The position numbers were made by a program, and so were the translations under genes. From contig OZ037878.1 of NCBI GenBank assembly GCA_964035575.1, forward strand, positions 1,383,470 through 1,447,469: a DNA stretch of 64,000 nt, read 5' to 3'. Within the stretch, counting starts at the first letter, position 1, and each line of letters begins with the position of its first letter. This document shows positions 1 to 9,431 of the stretch, in pieces. The stretch is from Rhynchopus sp. YZ270_cl-10. Lineage: Eukaryota; Euglenozoa; Diplonemea; Diplonemida; Diplonemidae. The notes under the pieces are model-generated. The model ran no database searches. It saw only the letters and a program-made list of their open reading frames with translations, and was not told where the DNA came from.

Positions 1-60
1 AATTTCTGACTTTTGAATATTAACGCCATCATGTAAATCTGGATGAAGAAAATAATCAGT

Positions 61-132
61 GGCTTAGTGGTCTAGTGGCATGATTCTCGCTTCGGGTGCG
101 AGAGGTCCAGGGTTCGATTCCCTGCTGAGCCC
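61..132 (+). tRNA. tRNA-Pro(CGG)
   Basis: Acceptor GGCTTAG/CTGAGCC with discriminator C. The anticodon loop TTCGGGT sits on a CTCGC/GCGAG stem and the T-loop is TTCGATT. A T5 run follows. Confidence 0.96.
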
Positions 133-346
133 CTCTTTTTATTTAGGTAGTTTCTTGCTTGGGAATTGTTTAGAAAAATTATTTCCACATCTTTTCGACC
201 ACCAAAATCCCAAGATGAAGAAGTTTGGAAAAGTGCATTTTTGTGAAAGTATTTTGCCATATCTTTGTTGTCACCAAAATCCCAAGATGGTGAGAGAATC
301 TTGAAAAATCATTTTCCATATTTTCACTTCCCAGTGAAAAAGAGAA

Positions 347-419
347 TACCCATGGTGGGGATCGAACCCACAATCTTTCGCTTAGGAAGCGAACGCCTTA
401 TCCATTGGGCTACACGGGC
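347..419 (-). tRNA. tRNA-Arg(CCT)
   Basis: Acceptor GCCCGTG/CATGGGT with discriminator A. Anticodon loop TTCCTAA on stem TTCGC/GCGAA. A T5 run lies downstream on the minus strand. Confidence 0.95.
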
Positions 420-525
420 CTAATAGTTTTACCTTCTTTCCTTTTCTCTGGGGTGGTCAAATTTAGGACAAGAGACTTTTCTGCATGACCACCCCACAAT
501 GATTCTTTGGTTTAAATGAATGTGA

Positions 526-598
526 GCCTCCCTAGCTCAGTCGGTAGAGCGCAAGGCCCTTAACCTTGTGGTCGCGGGTTCGAGCCCCGCGGGAGGTG
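526..598 (+). tRNA. tRNA-Lys(CTT), C33
   Basis: Acceptor GCCTCCC/GGGAGGT with discriminator G. Stem CAAGG/CCTTG closes the loop CCCTTAA, so anticodon CTT is preceded by C rather than T at position 33. T-runs follow. A second copy of the same tRNA lies at 5487 on the other strand. Confidence 0.94.
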
Positions 599-1416
599 CT
601 TTTCTTTTTGAATGTTCACGATTTTGCAGGTTTCTGAGATTTTGAGGCAAATGAAAACCAAAAAATATTTCCTCCACTTGATCTCAGTTCTGTTTCGTTG
701 GCAAGTTGAGAGTGGAATTTGGGTGAAAATATGTGTTTTCCGAACCAACACAGGACTCCCACCGACCGGTGTAGGTTTTGCGTTCAACCAGGTGTGAACT
801 GCTTCCACTCGCGAAAAGTGCCAGACCCTTTTGCTGGGGATAGCACGTTTCAGCCCCACAACTTATCTCCTTTCTGGGCATGTCCAGTGTGCTCAGCTGC
901 CGCTTCTTGGCGACTCACCAGTACAGAGTGGTGGAATCCAGCACAGAATGGAATGGCTGGGAAATCCTTAGCAATCCATAATTCAGATGGAAAAACTCCT
1001 GACCCGGCTATTGAATTTTCGGATCATTTTCTCAGTCACAATGCAAGCACAGAATGGAAACCAAAACCAAGCACAGAATGGAACACGGCTATAAGACTCC
1101 AGCCATTCCATTCTGTGCTGGTTTTTCGTTTCCATTCTGTGCTTGCATTGTGACTGAGAAAATGATCTGAAAATTCAATACCCGGGTCAGGAGTTTTTTT
1201 TTCCACTCCTAACAAATCCTTACAGTAAGCCTATAAGTCTCCAGCCATTCCATTCTGTGCTGGTTTTTGGAGCCCATTCTGTGAGCACTCGCTCGGGCCT
1301 GTACTGGAGTATAGCGGCCAGGCCATCTCCCTTCTGCGTTCCTGCCTGTCACATCCAGTGCTCAGTTGCTGCTTCTTCAGCACAACCGCATCACATCACA
1401 TCACCAAAAAATAGAA
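599..1416. other. gene-free stretch with a long inverted repeat
   Basis: No gene seen. An imperfect inverted repeat has arms at about 991-1083 and 1106-1197 around a 22-nt spacer. The motif GCACAGAATGGAA is repeated several times in and around it (also near 930-955 and, inverted, near 1246-1260). It looks like a foldback element. Confidence 0.7.
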
Positions 1417-1488
1417 AGGCAACTGGGGGGATCGAACCCCCGACCCTTGGTTTACAAGACCAATGCTCTGCCACTGAGCTAAATCGCC
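1417..1488 (-). tRNA. tRNA-Thr(TGT)
   Basis: Acceptor GGCGATT/AGTTGCC with discriminator T. Anticodon loop CTTGTAA on stem TTGGT/ACCAA; this is the only Thr gene in the unit with the usual T33. A T6 run follows. Confidence 0.95.
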
Positions 1489-1570
1489 GCTGATTAAGAT
1501 GCTTTTGCTGTTTCTCCTGCGAAGAAGTTTTTCAAGACAACACAGAAAGGAAAGTGTGTAAAAAAAGAAA

Positions 1571-1641
1571 TGACCCTAGACGGAATCGAACCGCCGTTGA
1601 TGGATTTGGAATCCATAGTGCTACCGCTACACCATAGGGCC
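1571..1641 (-). tRNA. tRNA-Trp(CCA)
   Basis: Acceptor GGCCCTA/TAGGGTC with discriminator A. Anticodon loop TTCCAAA on stem ATGGA/TCCAT. The only Trp gene in the unit, with no intron. Confidence 0.95.
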
Positions 1642-1726
1642 CATGATTTAGGGCTTCAATGCGTTTAGCATGAAGGTGGAAATTTTGCTGAAAATCCCAC
1701 ACAAAGGAAAAAGACACACAAAAAAG

Positions 1727-1799
1727 TGCGAGGTGCCAGGATCGAACTGACGACCTTAGGATTATGGGACCTACGCGCTCCCGACTGCGCCAACCTCGC
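1727..1799 (-). tRNA. elongator tRNA-Met(CAT), C33
   Basis: Acceptor GCGAGGT/ACCTCGC with a G1-C72 pair and T-loop TTCGATC mark an elongator. The anticodon loop is CCCATAA, with C at 33; vertebrates have that base in the initiator instead. A T6 run follows. Confidence 0.93.
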
Positions 1800-1923
1800 C
1801 TTGATATTATCGTATCATTAAGAAATACATGGGGTGCAAATTTCTACAGGTTTGTGTGGCAAAAAAATTTTTTTGAGCCAAAAAATTTTATGGGCTTCTG
1901 TGAAAACAATGACAGTTGTAGAA

Positions 1924-2007
1924 CCTCTCGTAGCTCAATTGGTAGAGCGCTCGACTGTAGAATACTCGGTTATCGAGCGGTCGCTGGTTCGATTCCGGCC
2001 GAGAGGA
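1924..2007 (+). tRNA. tRNA-Tyr(GTA) with an 11-nt intron
   Basis: Acceptor CCTCTCG/CGAGAGG with discriminator A. The stem CTCGA/TCGAG encloses 18 nt, which is a 7-nt loop with anticodon GTA (1957-1959) plus an 11-nt intron near 1961-1971 just 3' of the anticodon, the usual place for nuclear tRNA introns. It is the only interrupted tRNA gene seen in the unit. Confidence 0.95.
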
Positions 2008-2084
2008 TTTTTTTCATTTTCGTGTTCCAGGTTATATTCTTCAAACAGATGACTGCCTAAAAACAAAGAACGGTGAGAATTACA

Positions 2085-2166
2085 GCAGTCGTATCCAAGT
2101 GGTTACGGAGGTGGACTAGAAATCCATTGGGCTCTGCCCGCGCAGGTTCAAGTCCTGCCGACTGCG
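2085..2166 (+). tRNA. tRNA-Ser(AGA)
   Basis: Acceptor GCAGTCG/CGACTGC with discriminator G. Anticodon loop CTAGAAA and a long class II variable arm (82 nt in all). A T6 run follows. Confidence 0.95.
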
Positions 2167-2264
2167 ATTCATTTTTTGTTCACAAATTTTCGTGCATTTT
2201 CGTCGTTTCTGTGCTCATTTTAGACCATTTTGATGCGCGAAAATAAATCAGAGTGAAGATTGTA

Positions 2265-2336
2265 TCCTCGGTAGTATAGAGGTCAGTATTTCCGCCTGTC
2301 ACGCGGAAGACCCGGGTTCAATTCCCGGCCGGGGAA
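2265..2336 (+). tRNA. tRNA-Asp(GTC)
   Basis: Acceptor TCCTCGG/CCGGGGA with discriminator A. Anticodon loop CTGTCAC. One of two Asp(GTC) genes in the unit. Confidence 0.95.
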
Positions 2337-2398
2337 TTCTTTTTTGTACAGGGCTCCCACTCATTGTTTCGTTTCTTTTCTGATGAAAATCAAATCAG

Positions 2399-2471
2399 GC
2401 CCCGTTGGCGCAATGGATAGCGCGTTGGACTTCGAATCCAAAGGTTGCGGGTTCGAGTCCCGCACGGGGTT
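2399..2471 (+). tRNA. tRNA-Arg(TCG)
   Basis: Acceptor GCCCCGT/ACGGGGT, closed by a G-T pair. Anticodon loop CTTCGAA on stem TTGGA/TCCAA. A T5 run follows. Confidence 0.94.
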
Positions 2472-2741
2472 AACTTTTTGAACATTGTTTTTTTGAACTT
2501 TTTTGAAAACACAAAAAAGTGAGGTTGGTGTCAAGTGAAATCACAGTGGAACAACAGATACAAATTTGGGTCCAGTGGGAAGGGGTCTCCCAGGAATTTT
2601 GGATTTTTTGGCAGTCAACCCATCCAGAAGAACCTTAAAAAATCTTGGGAAAAACTTGAAAACTGGAAATTCTTTGAAAAGCTGACATTTCAGAATTTTT
2701 TTCTGAACATGAAAATTTTACTTCCTCCTAAAAAAAAGAAC

Positions 2742-2813
2742 TGCACTTACCGGGAGTCGAACCCGGGCCGCTCGCTTGGAAGGCGAGAATACTAACCGTT
2801 ATACCATAAGTGC
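2742..2813 (-). tRNA. tRNA-Gly(TCC)
   Basis: Acceptor GCACTTA/TAAGTGC with discriminator A. Anticodon loop CTTCCAA on stem CTCGC/GCGAG. A T-run lies downstream on the minus strand. Confidence 0.95.
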
Positions 2814-2902
2814 TGTTACTTTCATGCAAAGTGTTTTCTTTGTGGGGGGCAATTTCAAAATAAAAAAAATTTGAAATTGTTCAAATTGCCCAAAAAAAGA
2901 AG

Positions 2903-2974
2903 CAACCGTGGCAGGACTCGAACCTGCAACCGCCTGATCCGTGGTCAGGCGCTCTTCCATTGAGCCACACGGTC
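2903..2974 (-). tRNA. tRNA-Arg(ACG), C33
   Basis: Acceptor GACCGTG/CACGGTT with discriminator G. Anticodon loop CCACGGA on stem CCTGA/TCAGG, with C at 33 before anticodon ACG. A T7 run follows. Confidence 0.92.
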
Positions 2975-3061
2975 CATGTCTTTAGGCAATAGTATTTTTT
3001 ATGTGGCCTGCATATTTTTGGAGTTGGAAAAAATGAAAATGGTTGATTGCACAGCTAAAAA

Positions 3062-3133
3062 AGCGGTTACCGAGAATTGAACTCGGGTCTCCCGTGCCAC
3101 AAACGGGTGTTCTAACCACTAAACCATAACCGC
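3062..3133 (-). tRNA. tRNA-His(GTG)
   Basis: Acceptor GCGGTTA/TAACCGC. Anticodon loop TTGTGGC on stem CCCGT/ACGGG. The base before position 1 is A, so the -1 G of His tRNA must be added after transcription, as is usual in eukaryotes. Confidence 0.95.
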
Positions 3134-3249
3134 TTGAATATTCCCACTTATTGGGATCTCAGAAAGGGTTTTATTTCCTGGGATATTGTGAAATATTTTT
3201 CAAACATGCAACGAGCGGCAACTCGAGCACAATTTCGACTAATATCGTA

Positions 3250-3320
3250 GCGTAATTGGTCTAGTGGTAGAATGGCCCCCCGCCACGGGGTCGGCCCGGG
3301 TTCGATTCCCGGATTACGCA
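3250..3320 (+). tRNA. tRNA-Gly(GCC), C33
   Basis: Acceptor GCGTAAT/ATTACGC with discriminator A. The stem GCCCC/GGGGT leaves the loop CCGCCAC, so C is at 33 before anticodon GCC. A T5 run follows. Confidence 0.92.
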
Positions 3321-4291
3321 CTCTCTTTTTGCGTTTGGCAAAAGCAAAACAATATGTTTCGGACAGTTTCAGGTCGGTCACAAACTCGTTCAAAACGAAA
3401 AAGTGGAAATGATATGTACTCTTTCTTGCGTAAGGATTATTAGTAGAGAAAAAAATTTCTTGTCTGATGATACGGGTTTTTGCTCGACATAGTTTGCGAG
3501 TAAGTCAGTTCGGTCACAACTTCCATCACAATTGCAAAAAAAATTGGGACTACAACATGTTCATAAACCCAACCTGACTTACATGTTTATTTCTTCACAA
3601 AATTCCCAGTAAATAAACATGCACATCAGTATGGCCGGTGCGCTGGTCAGAGACATCACGTTTGCGGGCCAACCCCTCTGTGCGCCCGATTAGGAACCCC
3701 CCTGTGCGCCCGATTAGCTTACCCCCCTGTGCGCCCGATTAGGGACCCCCCTGTGCGCCCGGTTAGCTTTACCCCCCTGTGCGCCCGATTAGGAACCACT
3801 CTGTGCACCTACCTAGTCACTGTGACCAGGTGCCCCTACTAATATGCCTTACCAATATGGCCTGGGCTGTGGTATGTCGGGTGTACTACATGCTGGGACC
3901 TAAAGAGGAACCACATGCTGGAACACGGCTTTAAGCCCCCACCCATTTCAGCTGTGGTTCCTACTGTGCCCAGTCACTGTGACCAGGTTCCTGGTCAGAT
4001 CTGACCAGGTACCCTTACTAATATGCCTGACCAATATGGCCAGGGGTGGTATGTCGGGTGCACAAGGGAGTTTCACGATGGGTTATCTTATGCACAGGTA
4101 CAGTGGATGTAGAAAACCCACAAACCCATTGTGTGTGGGTTTTCTGGCATAGGACTGTATGGAAAGTGCACGGGTCCACCACAGTACAACCAGTCATGCA
4201 CCAAGGGACACTGGCTGTTTTATCACTTTTTGAACTTTTTTAGACACTGCCAAACCTTCTCCATAATCTGAGATCTTGGGAAACAAGATAA
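3321..4291. repeat. gene-free stretch with a CTGTGCGCCCGATTAG minisatellite
   Basis: No gene seen. About six copies of a 21-22-bp unit built on CTGTGCGCCCGATTAG lie at 3671-3810. After them a motif with the palindrome GTCACTGTGAC and ACTAATATGCC occurs twice (about 3825-3870 and 3965-4040). Confidence 0.8.
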
Positions 4292-4363
4292 GCTCGCGTG
4301 GCGCAATGGAAGCGCGTCGGTTCCCGACGCCGGAGGTTGCGGGTTCGATCCCCGCCGCGAGTA
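4292..4363 (+). tRNA. tRNA-Arg(CCG), C33
   Basis: Acceptor GCTCGCG/CGCGAGT with discriminator A. Anticodon loop TCCCGAC on stem TCGGT/GCCGG, with C at 33. A T5 run follows. Confidence 0.91.
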
Positions 4364-4500
4364 CTTTTTATTCATTCCAAAATATTTTTAGATTTCCTTC
4401 TTCTCAGAGATTTCTTGTCACAAAACTTTGCCAAATTGAAAATTCAGAAATGCGAAAATATCAAAAAACAGCTCCGAAATTTGAAAGCAATCAAAAAGGA

Positions 4501-4572
4501 TTCCCCCTCCGGGGTTTGAACCCGGGTCGCCTGGGTGAAAGCCAGGTATACTAACCACTGTACTAAAGGGGA
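4501..4572 (-). tRNA. tRNA-Glu(TTC)
   Basis: Acceptor TCCCCTT/AGGGGGA with discriminator A. Anticodon loop CTTTCAC on stem CCTGG/CCAGG. Confidence 0.95.
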
Positions 4573-4670
4573 GGTGATACTTAGGCACAATCCAAAAAGG
4601 GTACTTTTGTGCAAGCTACACGGAGTTTCAAACGAAAAAAAAAATTAAAAATGAAAATCCAAAAAGACAA

Positions 4671-4742
4671 GGGCTCGGCGGGGAATTGAACCCCGGACCT
4701 CTCGCACCCTAAGCGAGAATCATGCCACTAGACCACCGAGCC
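4671..4742 (-). tRNA. tRNA-Pro(AGG)
   Basis: Acceptor GGCTCGG/CCGAGCC with discriminator C. Anticodon loop TTAGGGT. A T5 run follows. Confidence 0.95.
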
Positions 4743-4856
4743 ACGAATTCTCTCGCATTCTCTTCGTAACGCGGCCATATGTTTCCATCATTCCTTGTGT
4801 GTGTTTTCGTTTTGAATAAGGTCCCCATGTAAATGCTGTCTTCGCTAACAATCAGA

Positions 4857-4929
4857 TCCTCCTTGGCGCAGTCGGTAGCGCGTCAGGCTGTTAACCTGCA
4901 GGTCGTTGGTTCGAACCCAACAGGAGGAG
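4857..4929 (+). tRNA. tRNA-Asn(GTT)
   Basis: Acceptor TCCTCCT/AGGAGGA with discriminator G. Anticodon loop CTGTTAA. A second gene for the same tRNA is at 18498. Confidence 0.95.
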
Positions 4930-5185
4930 ATTTTTCATTTTTTTGAGTTTTTGACTCTATTTTTTAATTTTGAGCTAAAAATCCACATTGTGTGTCATCT
5001 TGATGTTGGAACTATTTTTCAGGATTTCCAAGGTTGTCCCACCAAAAAAACCAAACATCTTTGGATGCTGACATAACTTGAAGATTCTTGACCTGAAGAT
5101 AAAACAGATTTTGTCAGGTTTTTTTTTTGAGTTTGAAAAAGTTCAGAACAGAATGAAAAAAGGGATCGATGCAGTGTATAAAAAA

Positions 5186-5267
5186 CGCGAACGGCAAGGT
5201 TCGAACTTGCGCATGCAGAGCACACTCGCTTAGCAGGCGAGCCCCGTAACCACTTGGGTACGTCCGC
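5186..5267 (-). tRNA. tRNA-Ser(GCT)
   Basis: Acceptor GCGGACG/CGTTCGC with discriminator G. Anticodon loop CTGCTAA on stem CTCGC/GCGAG, with a long variable arm. Confidence 0.95.
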
Positions 5268-5486
5268 TTAATTACCTGTCAGTACTTAGGACGAAGCTTG
5301 TACTTTGTTTAACGACACGTTAGTGATCACTTGCGTGGTCACCAAAAATCATCGCAATTGTGACCACCAAAAAAAATTTTTGGGCACGATTTCGCACGAT
5401 GGCGGGCTCATTGCACGACGGCCGACACACCATGTTTTCTCACAAATAAAAAAAATCCAGAAAAATTCAGGTATCAATACAAAAAG

Positions 5487-5559
5487 CACCTCCCGCGGGG
5501 CTCGAACCCGCGACCACAAGGTTAAGGGCCTTGCGCTCTACCGACTGAGCTAGGGAGGC
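5487..5559 (-). tRNA. tRNA-Lys(CTT), C33, second gene
   Basis: Reads the same as the Lys(CTT) gene at 526 but on the minus strand, including the loop CCCTTAA. A duplicated gene keeping C33 argues against a chance mutation. Confidence 0.94.
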
Positions 5560-5661
5560 TCATATTAACTTAAATCAAAGAATCATTGTGGGGTACTTGT
5601 GTGCACCTGCAACCACCAAATTTTCCATCGTTGTTGTGTGAACAAAAGGATCCGGATTATC

Positions 5662-5733
5662 TCTCCTATGGTGTAGTGGTTAGCACCCTGGACTTTGAAT
5701 CCAGTAGCCGCGGTTCAAACCCGCGTGGGAGAA
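5662..5733 (+). tRNA. tRNA-Gln(TTG)
   Basis: Acceptor TCTCCTA/TGGGAGA with discriminator A. Anticodon loop CTTTGAA on stem CTGGA/TCCAG. Confidence 0.95.
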
Positions 5734-5848
5734 CTTTTCTTTTTCCAAGTGTTTTCAATATTTTTTGGAGCTTTGTCACACACATCTTCAATCTTTGCAT
5801 TTGATGACAAAAACATAAATCACAGAAATCAAACGAAAAGGTAAAGAA

Positions 5849-5930
5849 CGCTGACGGCAGGGTTCGAACCTGCGCGGGCAGAGCCCAGTGGATTTCAAGT
5901 CCACCTCCGTAACCACTTGGATACGTCAGC
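5849..5930 (-). tRNA. tRNA-Ser(TGA)
   Basis: Acceptor GCTGACG/CGTCAGC with discriminator G. Anticodon loop CTTGAAA with a long variable arm. Confidence 0.95.
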
Positions 5931-6007
5931 ATAGTTGAGGAAGTACAACGCCCCAGATCCTGAAAATGAGCACAAAAAAGAGAATCCAATCAATCCAAAA
6001 AAGTAGG

Positions 6008-6079
6008 CACCCGCCGTGGGGATCGAACCCACGACCATTGGATTAAAAGTCCAACGCTCTACCGCTGAGCTAGGCGGGC
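6008..6079 (-). tRNA. tRNA-Lys(TTT)
   Basis: Acceptor GCCCGCC/GGCGGGT with discriminator G. Anticodon loop CTTTTAA, with the usual T33, unlike the two Lys(CTT) genes. Confidence 0.95.
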
Positions 6080-6194
6080 ATTCGTTTTAAAGGAAAGAGT
6101 CAATTTCAAGGCTTGTTCAGTTCTTGAAAAAAAACTGACAAAAAAGACGAACAGAACGTGCCCCAAGTACCTCTCCTTGAGGGACATTTATCAG

Positions 6195-6266
6195 GGGCGT
6201 TTAGCTCAGTGGTAGAGCGCCCGTTCTGCATACGGGAGGCCGAGGGTTCGAACCCCTCAATGTCCA
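6195..6266 (+). tRNA. tRNA-Ala(TGC), C33
   Basis: Acceptor GGGCGTT/AATGTCC with discriminator A. Stem CCCGT/ACGGG with loop TCTGCAT, so C is at 33. A long T-run follows. Confidence 0.93.
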
Positions 6267-7075
6267 TTTTTTTGCCATATTTTGTTGATTATTTTTTGGT
6301 TGGGACAGTTAACACACAAAAATATGAACTGACACCATTGCGTCGTACCTGTGATTTTGAGGGTCTTTTAGCGATGAGGATGTGTGTGATGGTCCGATTG
6401 GCGAGTCTGACCTCATAATGCGTTCAGGAACATCCGAATAACCCATTTTCCCAACGTTTTCACATTTTTGAGCATTTTGCTCTTGCGCAATAGTGGTACA
6501 ATGGGCATTTTAGTGGGTCATTTTAACCAACTCTATCAGGACACTTCTGATGCTCCAATTGGCGATTCTGACCTCATAATGGCTTCATGAGCAGCCGAAT
6601 AACCCGTTTTCCCAACGTTTTCACATTTTTGAACATTTTGCCATTCGTGGAATGGTGGCATAAAAGTGATTTTAGTGGGTCATTTTCGCCAACTCGATCA
6701 GGGCACTTCTGGTGCTCCAATTTGCGATTCTGACCTCATAATGCATTCAGGAGAGCTCAAAAAACCCATTTTCCCAACGTTTTCGCCTTTTTTGACCATT
6801 TTTGCCATTGTGGAATGGCAGTACAATAGGCAGTTTACTGTGTCATTTTCATCAACTCGATCAGGGTACTTCTGATGCTCTAATCACATCGTTCAACCTC
6901 ATAATGGATTCAAGAGCACCCAAATAACCCATTTTCGCAAGGTTTTCGCATTTTTGACCATTTTGCTATTGTGGAACATCGGTAAGATGATGTCATGCAA
7001 AAATGTACAGTTTTGTGCACAATAGAAAAAAATAGTGCGTACCCCAGGTTGGCGATTCCTTTCGTCATTATTGTC
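6267..7075. repeat. degenerate tandem units of about 150 bp, block A
   Basis: No gene seen. About four diverged units (6385-6990) share CTGACCTCATAATG, CCCATTTTCCCAACG and TCTGATGCTCCAAT. The same family recurs at 9530-10115 and, inverted, at 11985-13130. Confidence 0.75.
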
Positions 7076-7148
7076 GGTCGTGTAGCTCAGTCGGTAGAGC
7101 ATTGGTCTAATAAGCCAACGGTCCCAGGTTCGAGCCCTGTCACGACCA
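7076..7148 (+). tRNA. tRNA-Ile(AAT)
   Basis: Acceptor GGTCGTG/CACGACC with discriminator A. Anticodon loop CTAATAA on stem TTGGT/GCCAA. The outermost T-stem pair is mismatched. Confidence 0.94.
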
Positions 7149-7226
7149 ATACTTTTTCTACTACTTTGGCTTTGGCCTGTTCAAAAAATGTTGGCCGTGT
7201 AAAAAATATACATACCCTAAAACAAG

Positions 7227-7233
7227 GCCTCTT

Positions 7234-7282
<49 letters not shown>

Positions 7283-7299
7283 AATCCCAGGTGGAGGCA
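7227..7299 (+). tRNA. tRNA-Phe(GAA)
   Basis: Acceptor GCCTCTT/TGGAGGC with a T-T mismatch at its base. Anticodon loop CTGAAGA, discriminator A. A T6 run follows. Confidence 0.95.
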
Positions 7300-7919
7300 C
7301 TTCTCTTTTTTCCCCTCAACTCTAATAACAATTTTCAATGGTGCACTGTGCTACTACATCGAAAAAGTGCGCTGTGCTACTACATCCCAATTTTTTGGAC
7401 GAAAATTTTTTGGTACGTCGGGCGCACAGCGCAGACCCCGATATGGGCGCACAGAACACCCCCCCATTGTGGGCGCACAGAACAGGCCCTCCGTTGTGGG
7501 CGCACAGCTCACTGTGTGTTGTGCAAGTTTCAGCATATGGCTTCTGGCAACAAAAACTTAAAAAAAATTTTGGCCGAAAATTATTTTTTGGCCTGCAATC
7601 AGGTTGAGCTGAGATGCTACATAAGTCAGTCTGTTTCATGTTCCCACTGATCAAAGTTCGTTCGAGATGGAAAGGACTGAAAAGGAAGCACATGTGGAAA
7701 TGTTAAGGAATTCCCACCCATTTCCGCATGTGCTTCCGGCAACAAAAAACTGATCGCTCCAGGATTTGATTTTGGTACCATTTTTCACCAAATCCAAAAA
7801 AATTGGCAGAGTAGCACAGCCGCAAACGTTAGCATTATGACACGTGTTTGCGGATGTGCTCTCACCCCCAAAAAAAATGGGCAATACAAGGCCAAAAAAC
7901 AAACGCACAAAAAGAAGTG
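7300..7919. repeat. gene-free stretch with a GGGCGCACAG minisatellite and an inverted repeat
   Basis: No gene seen. Four GGGCGCACAG repeats lie near 7420-7510. A short inverted repeat has arms at 7684-7702 and 7718-7737 (GGAAGCACATG paired with CATGTGCTTCC). Confidence 0.7.
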
Positions 7920-7993
7920 TACACCTATCCGGGTTTGAACCGGAGACCTCCTCGGTGTTAACGAGGCGTCATAACCAACTAGACCATAGGTGC
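7920..7993 (-). tRNA. tRNA-Val(AAC)
   Basis: Acceptor GCACCTA/TAGGTGT with discriminator A. Anticodon loop TTAACAC on stem CCTCG/CGAGG. Confidence 0.95.
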
Positions 7994-8114
7994 TGACATT
8001 TATATGGTTCATAGAAACGAGATGGTGTGTGCATTCACCGCCCAAAACCGAAAACTGTGTCAAAATAAAAAAAAATTTGGACAGAAGAAAATGGGAATAT
8101 GGGTACAAAACGAA

Positions 8115-8186
8115 GGCTTAGTGGTCTAGTGGCATGATTCTCGCTTTGGGTGCGAGAGGTCCAGGGTTCGATTCCCTGCTGAGCCC
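8115..8186 (+). tRNA. tRNA-Pro(TGG)
   Basis: Differs from the Pro(CGG) gene at 61 only at the wobble base by eye: loop TTTGGGT. Acceptor GGCTTAG/CTGAGCC, then a T7 run. Confidence 0.96.
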
Positions 8187-8293
8187 CTCTTTTTTTCAAG
8201 TTTTTGTGTCACAGATTTTTTGTCAGAAAAATAAATTGTGAAAAAAACTGATCCCTTGAAAAATTGATTCTGGACAACAGAAGGAAAAAAGTG

Positions 8294-8375
8294 TGACAGG
8301 AGTGGGGTTTGAACCCACGCCTCCGAAGAGAAAGGAACTTGAGTCCTCCGCCTTAGACCTCTCGGCCATCCTGCC
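8294..8375 (-). tRNA. tRNA-Leu(CAA)
   Basis: Acceptor GGCAGGA/TCCTGTC with discriminator A. Anticodon loop CTCAAGT and a long variable arm. Confidence 0.95.
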
Positions 8376-8477
8376 TTGCCAACAGATTTATATTAGAAAT
8401 GAAATGAGAACGATGAGAAAGGACAACCAAAACGGAGCAAAAGGAAAAACAGAAGAAAACACAACACATAAAAAGAA

Positions 8478-8549
8478 TTCCCCGGCCGGGAATTGAACCC
8501 GGGTCTTCCGCGTGACAGGCGGAAATACTGACCTCTATACTACCGAGGA
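8478..8549 (-). tRNA. tRNA-Asp(GTC), second gene
   Basis: Same sequence as the Asp gene at 2265, on the other strand. Acceptor TCCTCGG/CCGGGGA, loop CTGTCAC. Confidence 0.95.
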
Positions 8550-8637
8550 TACAATGAAGCCTGTTTTTAAAAAGAATGCGTCCAGAGAAAGTCTTCAATC
8601 GCACCGGATCTGAAAAATAAAAAACAAAGAAAAGAAT

Positions 8638-8710
8638 TACCCCATGTGGGACTCGAACCCACAACCTTTGGATTAGAAGTCCAACGCGCTATCCATTGCG
8701 CCAATGGGGC
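8638..8710 (-). tRNA. tRNA-Arg(TCT)
   Basis: Acceptor GCCCCAT/ATGGGGT with discriminator A. Anticodon loop CTTCTAA on stem TTGGA/TCCAA. Confidence 0.95.
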
Positions 8711-8802
8711 TTGTTTCATATTCTTTTCTCGTTTTAAGGAAGTGTCCCTTCATGGTCAACAACACCTGTAAAAAATTGTGAAGGAAATTCAAAAATGAAA
8801 AG

Positions 8803-8875
8803 TACAACTAGCTGGGATTGAACCAGCGATCTTCCGCGTGTAAGGCGGACGTCCTAACCACTAGACGATAGCTGC
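8803..8875 (-). tRNA. tRNA-Val(TAC)
   Basis: Acceptor GCAGCTA/TAGTTGT with discriminator A. Anticodon loop CTTACAC on stem TCCGC/GCGGA. Confidence 0.95.
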
Positions 8876-8976
8876 CCAAACTTAGTGAGATGTTGGCAAG
8901 GGTCTGACCAACTTTTTTTTGGTGTTCAAAAAATTTTTTTCAAGTCAAAAAAATGGGTTCACTGAAAAAGGTTTTC

Positions 8977-9049
8977 TAGCAGAGATAGGTTTCGATCCTA
9001 TGACCTGTGGGTTATGAGCCCACCGCGCTGACCACTGCGCCACTCTGCT
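8977..9049 (-). tRNA. initiator tRNA-Met(CAT)
   Basis: Acceptor AGCAGAG/CTCTGCT has the A1-T72 pair, and the T-loop is ATCGAAA, both eukaryotic initiator marks. Three G-C pairs (GGG/CCC) close the loop CTCATAA. It has T33, whereas the elongator at 1727 has C33. Confidence 0.96.
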
Positions 9050-9099
9050 TCTAATTACTTCCAACGATGTTTTCTACATGCCCAGCTTAAAAAAGGCTA

Positions 9100-9170
9100 T
9101 GCGACCGCCGGGAATCGAACCCGGGTCGAACCCTTGGGAGGGGTCCATCATGCCACTAGACCACGGTCGC
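9100..9170 (-). tRNA. tRNA-Gly(CCC)
   Basis: Acceptor GCGACCG/CGGTCGC with discriminator A. Anticodon loop CTCCCAA on stem GACCC/GGGTT. Confidence 0.94.
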
Positions 9171-9196
9171 CTTATCAAGGGATAAAAGGGCTCGAC

Positions 9197-9269
9197 GCTC
9201 TCGTGGCCTAGTGGTTAAGGCACAGGTCTTATGAGCCTGGGATCGCGGGTTCAAACCCCGCCGGGAGCA
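9197..9269 (+). tRNA. tRNA-Ile(TAT)
   Basis: Acceptor GCTCTCG/CGGGAGC with discriminator A. Anticodon loop CTTATGA on stem CAGGT/GCCTG, with no intron. Confidence 0.94.
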
Positions 9270-9349
9270 AAGCCTTTTTTTGTTCAGTGAATCATGTTCA
9301 TTCCTCCTGCTCGTTTCATGACTCCTCCAGAAGTTGCAAAGGAACAGTA

Positions 9350-9431
9350 GCGGACGTATCCAAGTGGTTACGGAGGTGCACTCGAAATGCATTGGGCTCT
9401 GCCCGCGCAGGTTCAAATCCTGCCGTCCGCG
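9350..9431 (+). tRNA. tRNA-Ser(CGA)
   Basis: Acceptor GCGGACG/CGTCCGC with discriminator G. Anticodon loop CTCGAAA and a long variable arm. Confidence 0.95.

Noticed and set aside
719-1153. 144-codon plus-strand frame in the gene-free stretch
   Set aside because: It runs through a long inverted repeat with repeated GCACAGAATGG words and has no protein features.
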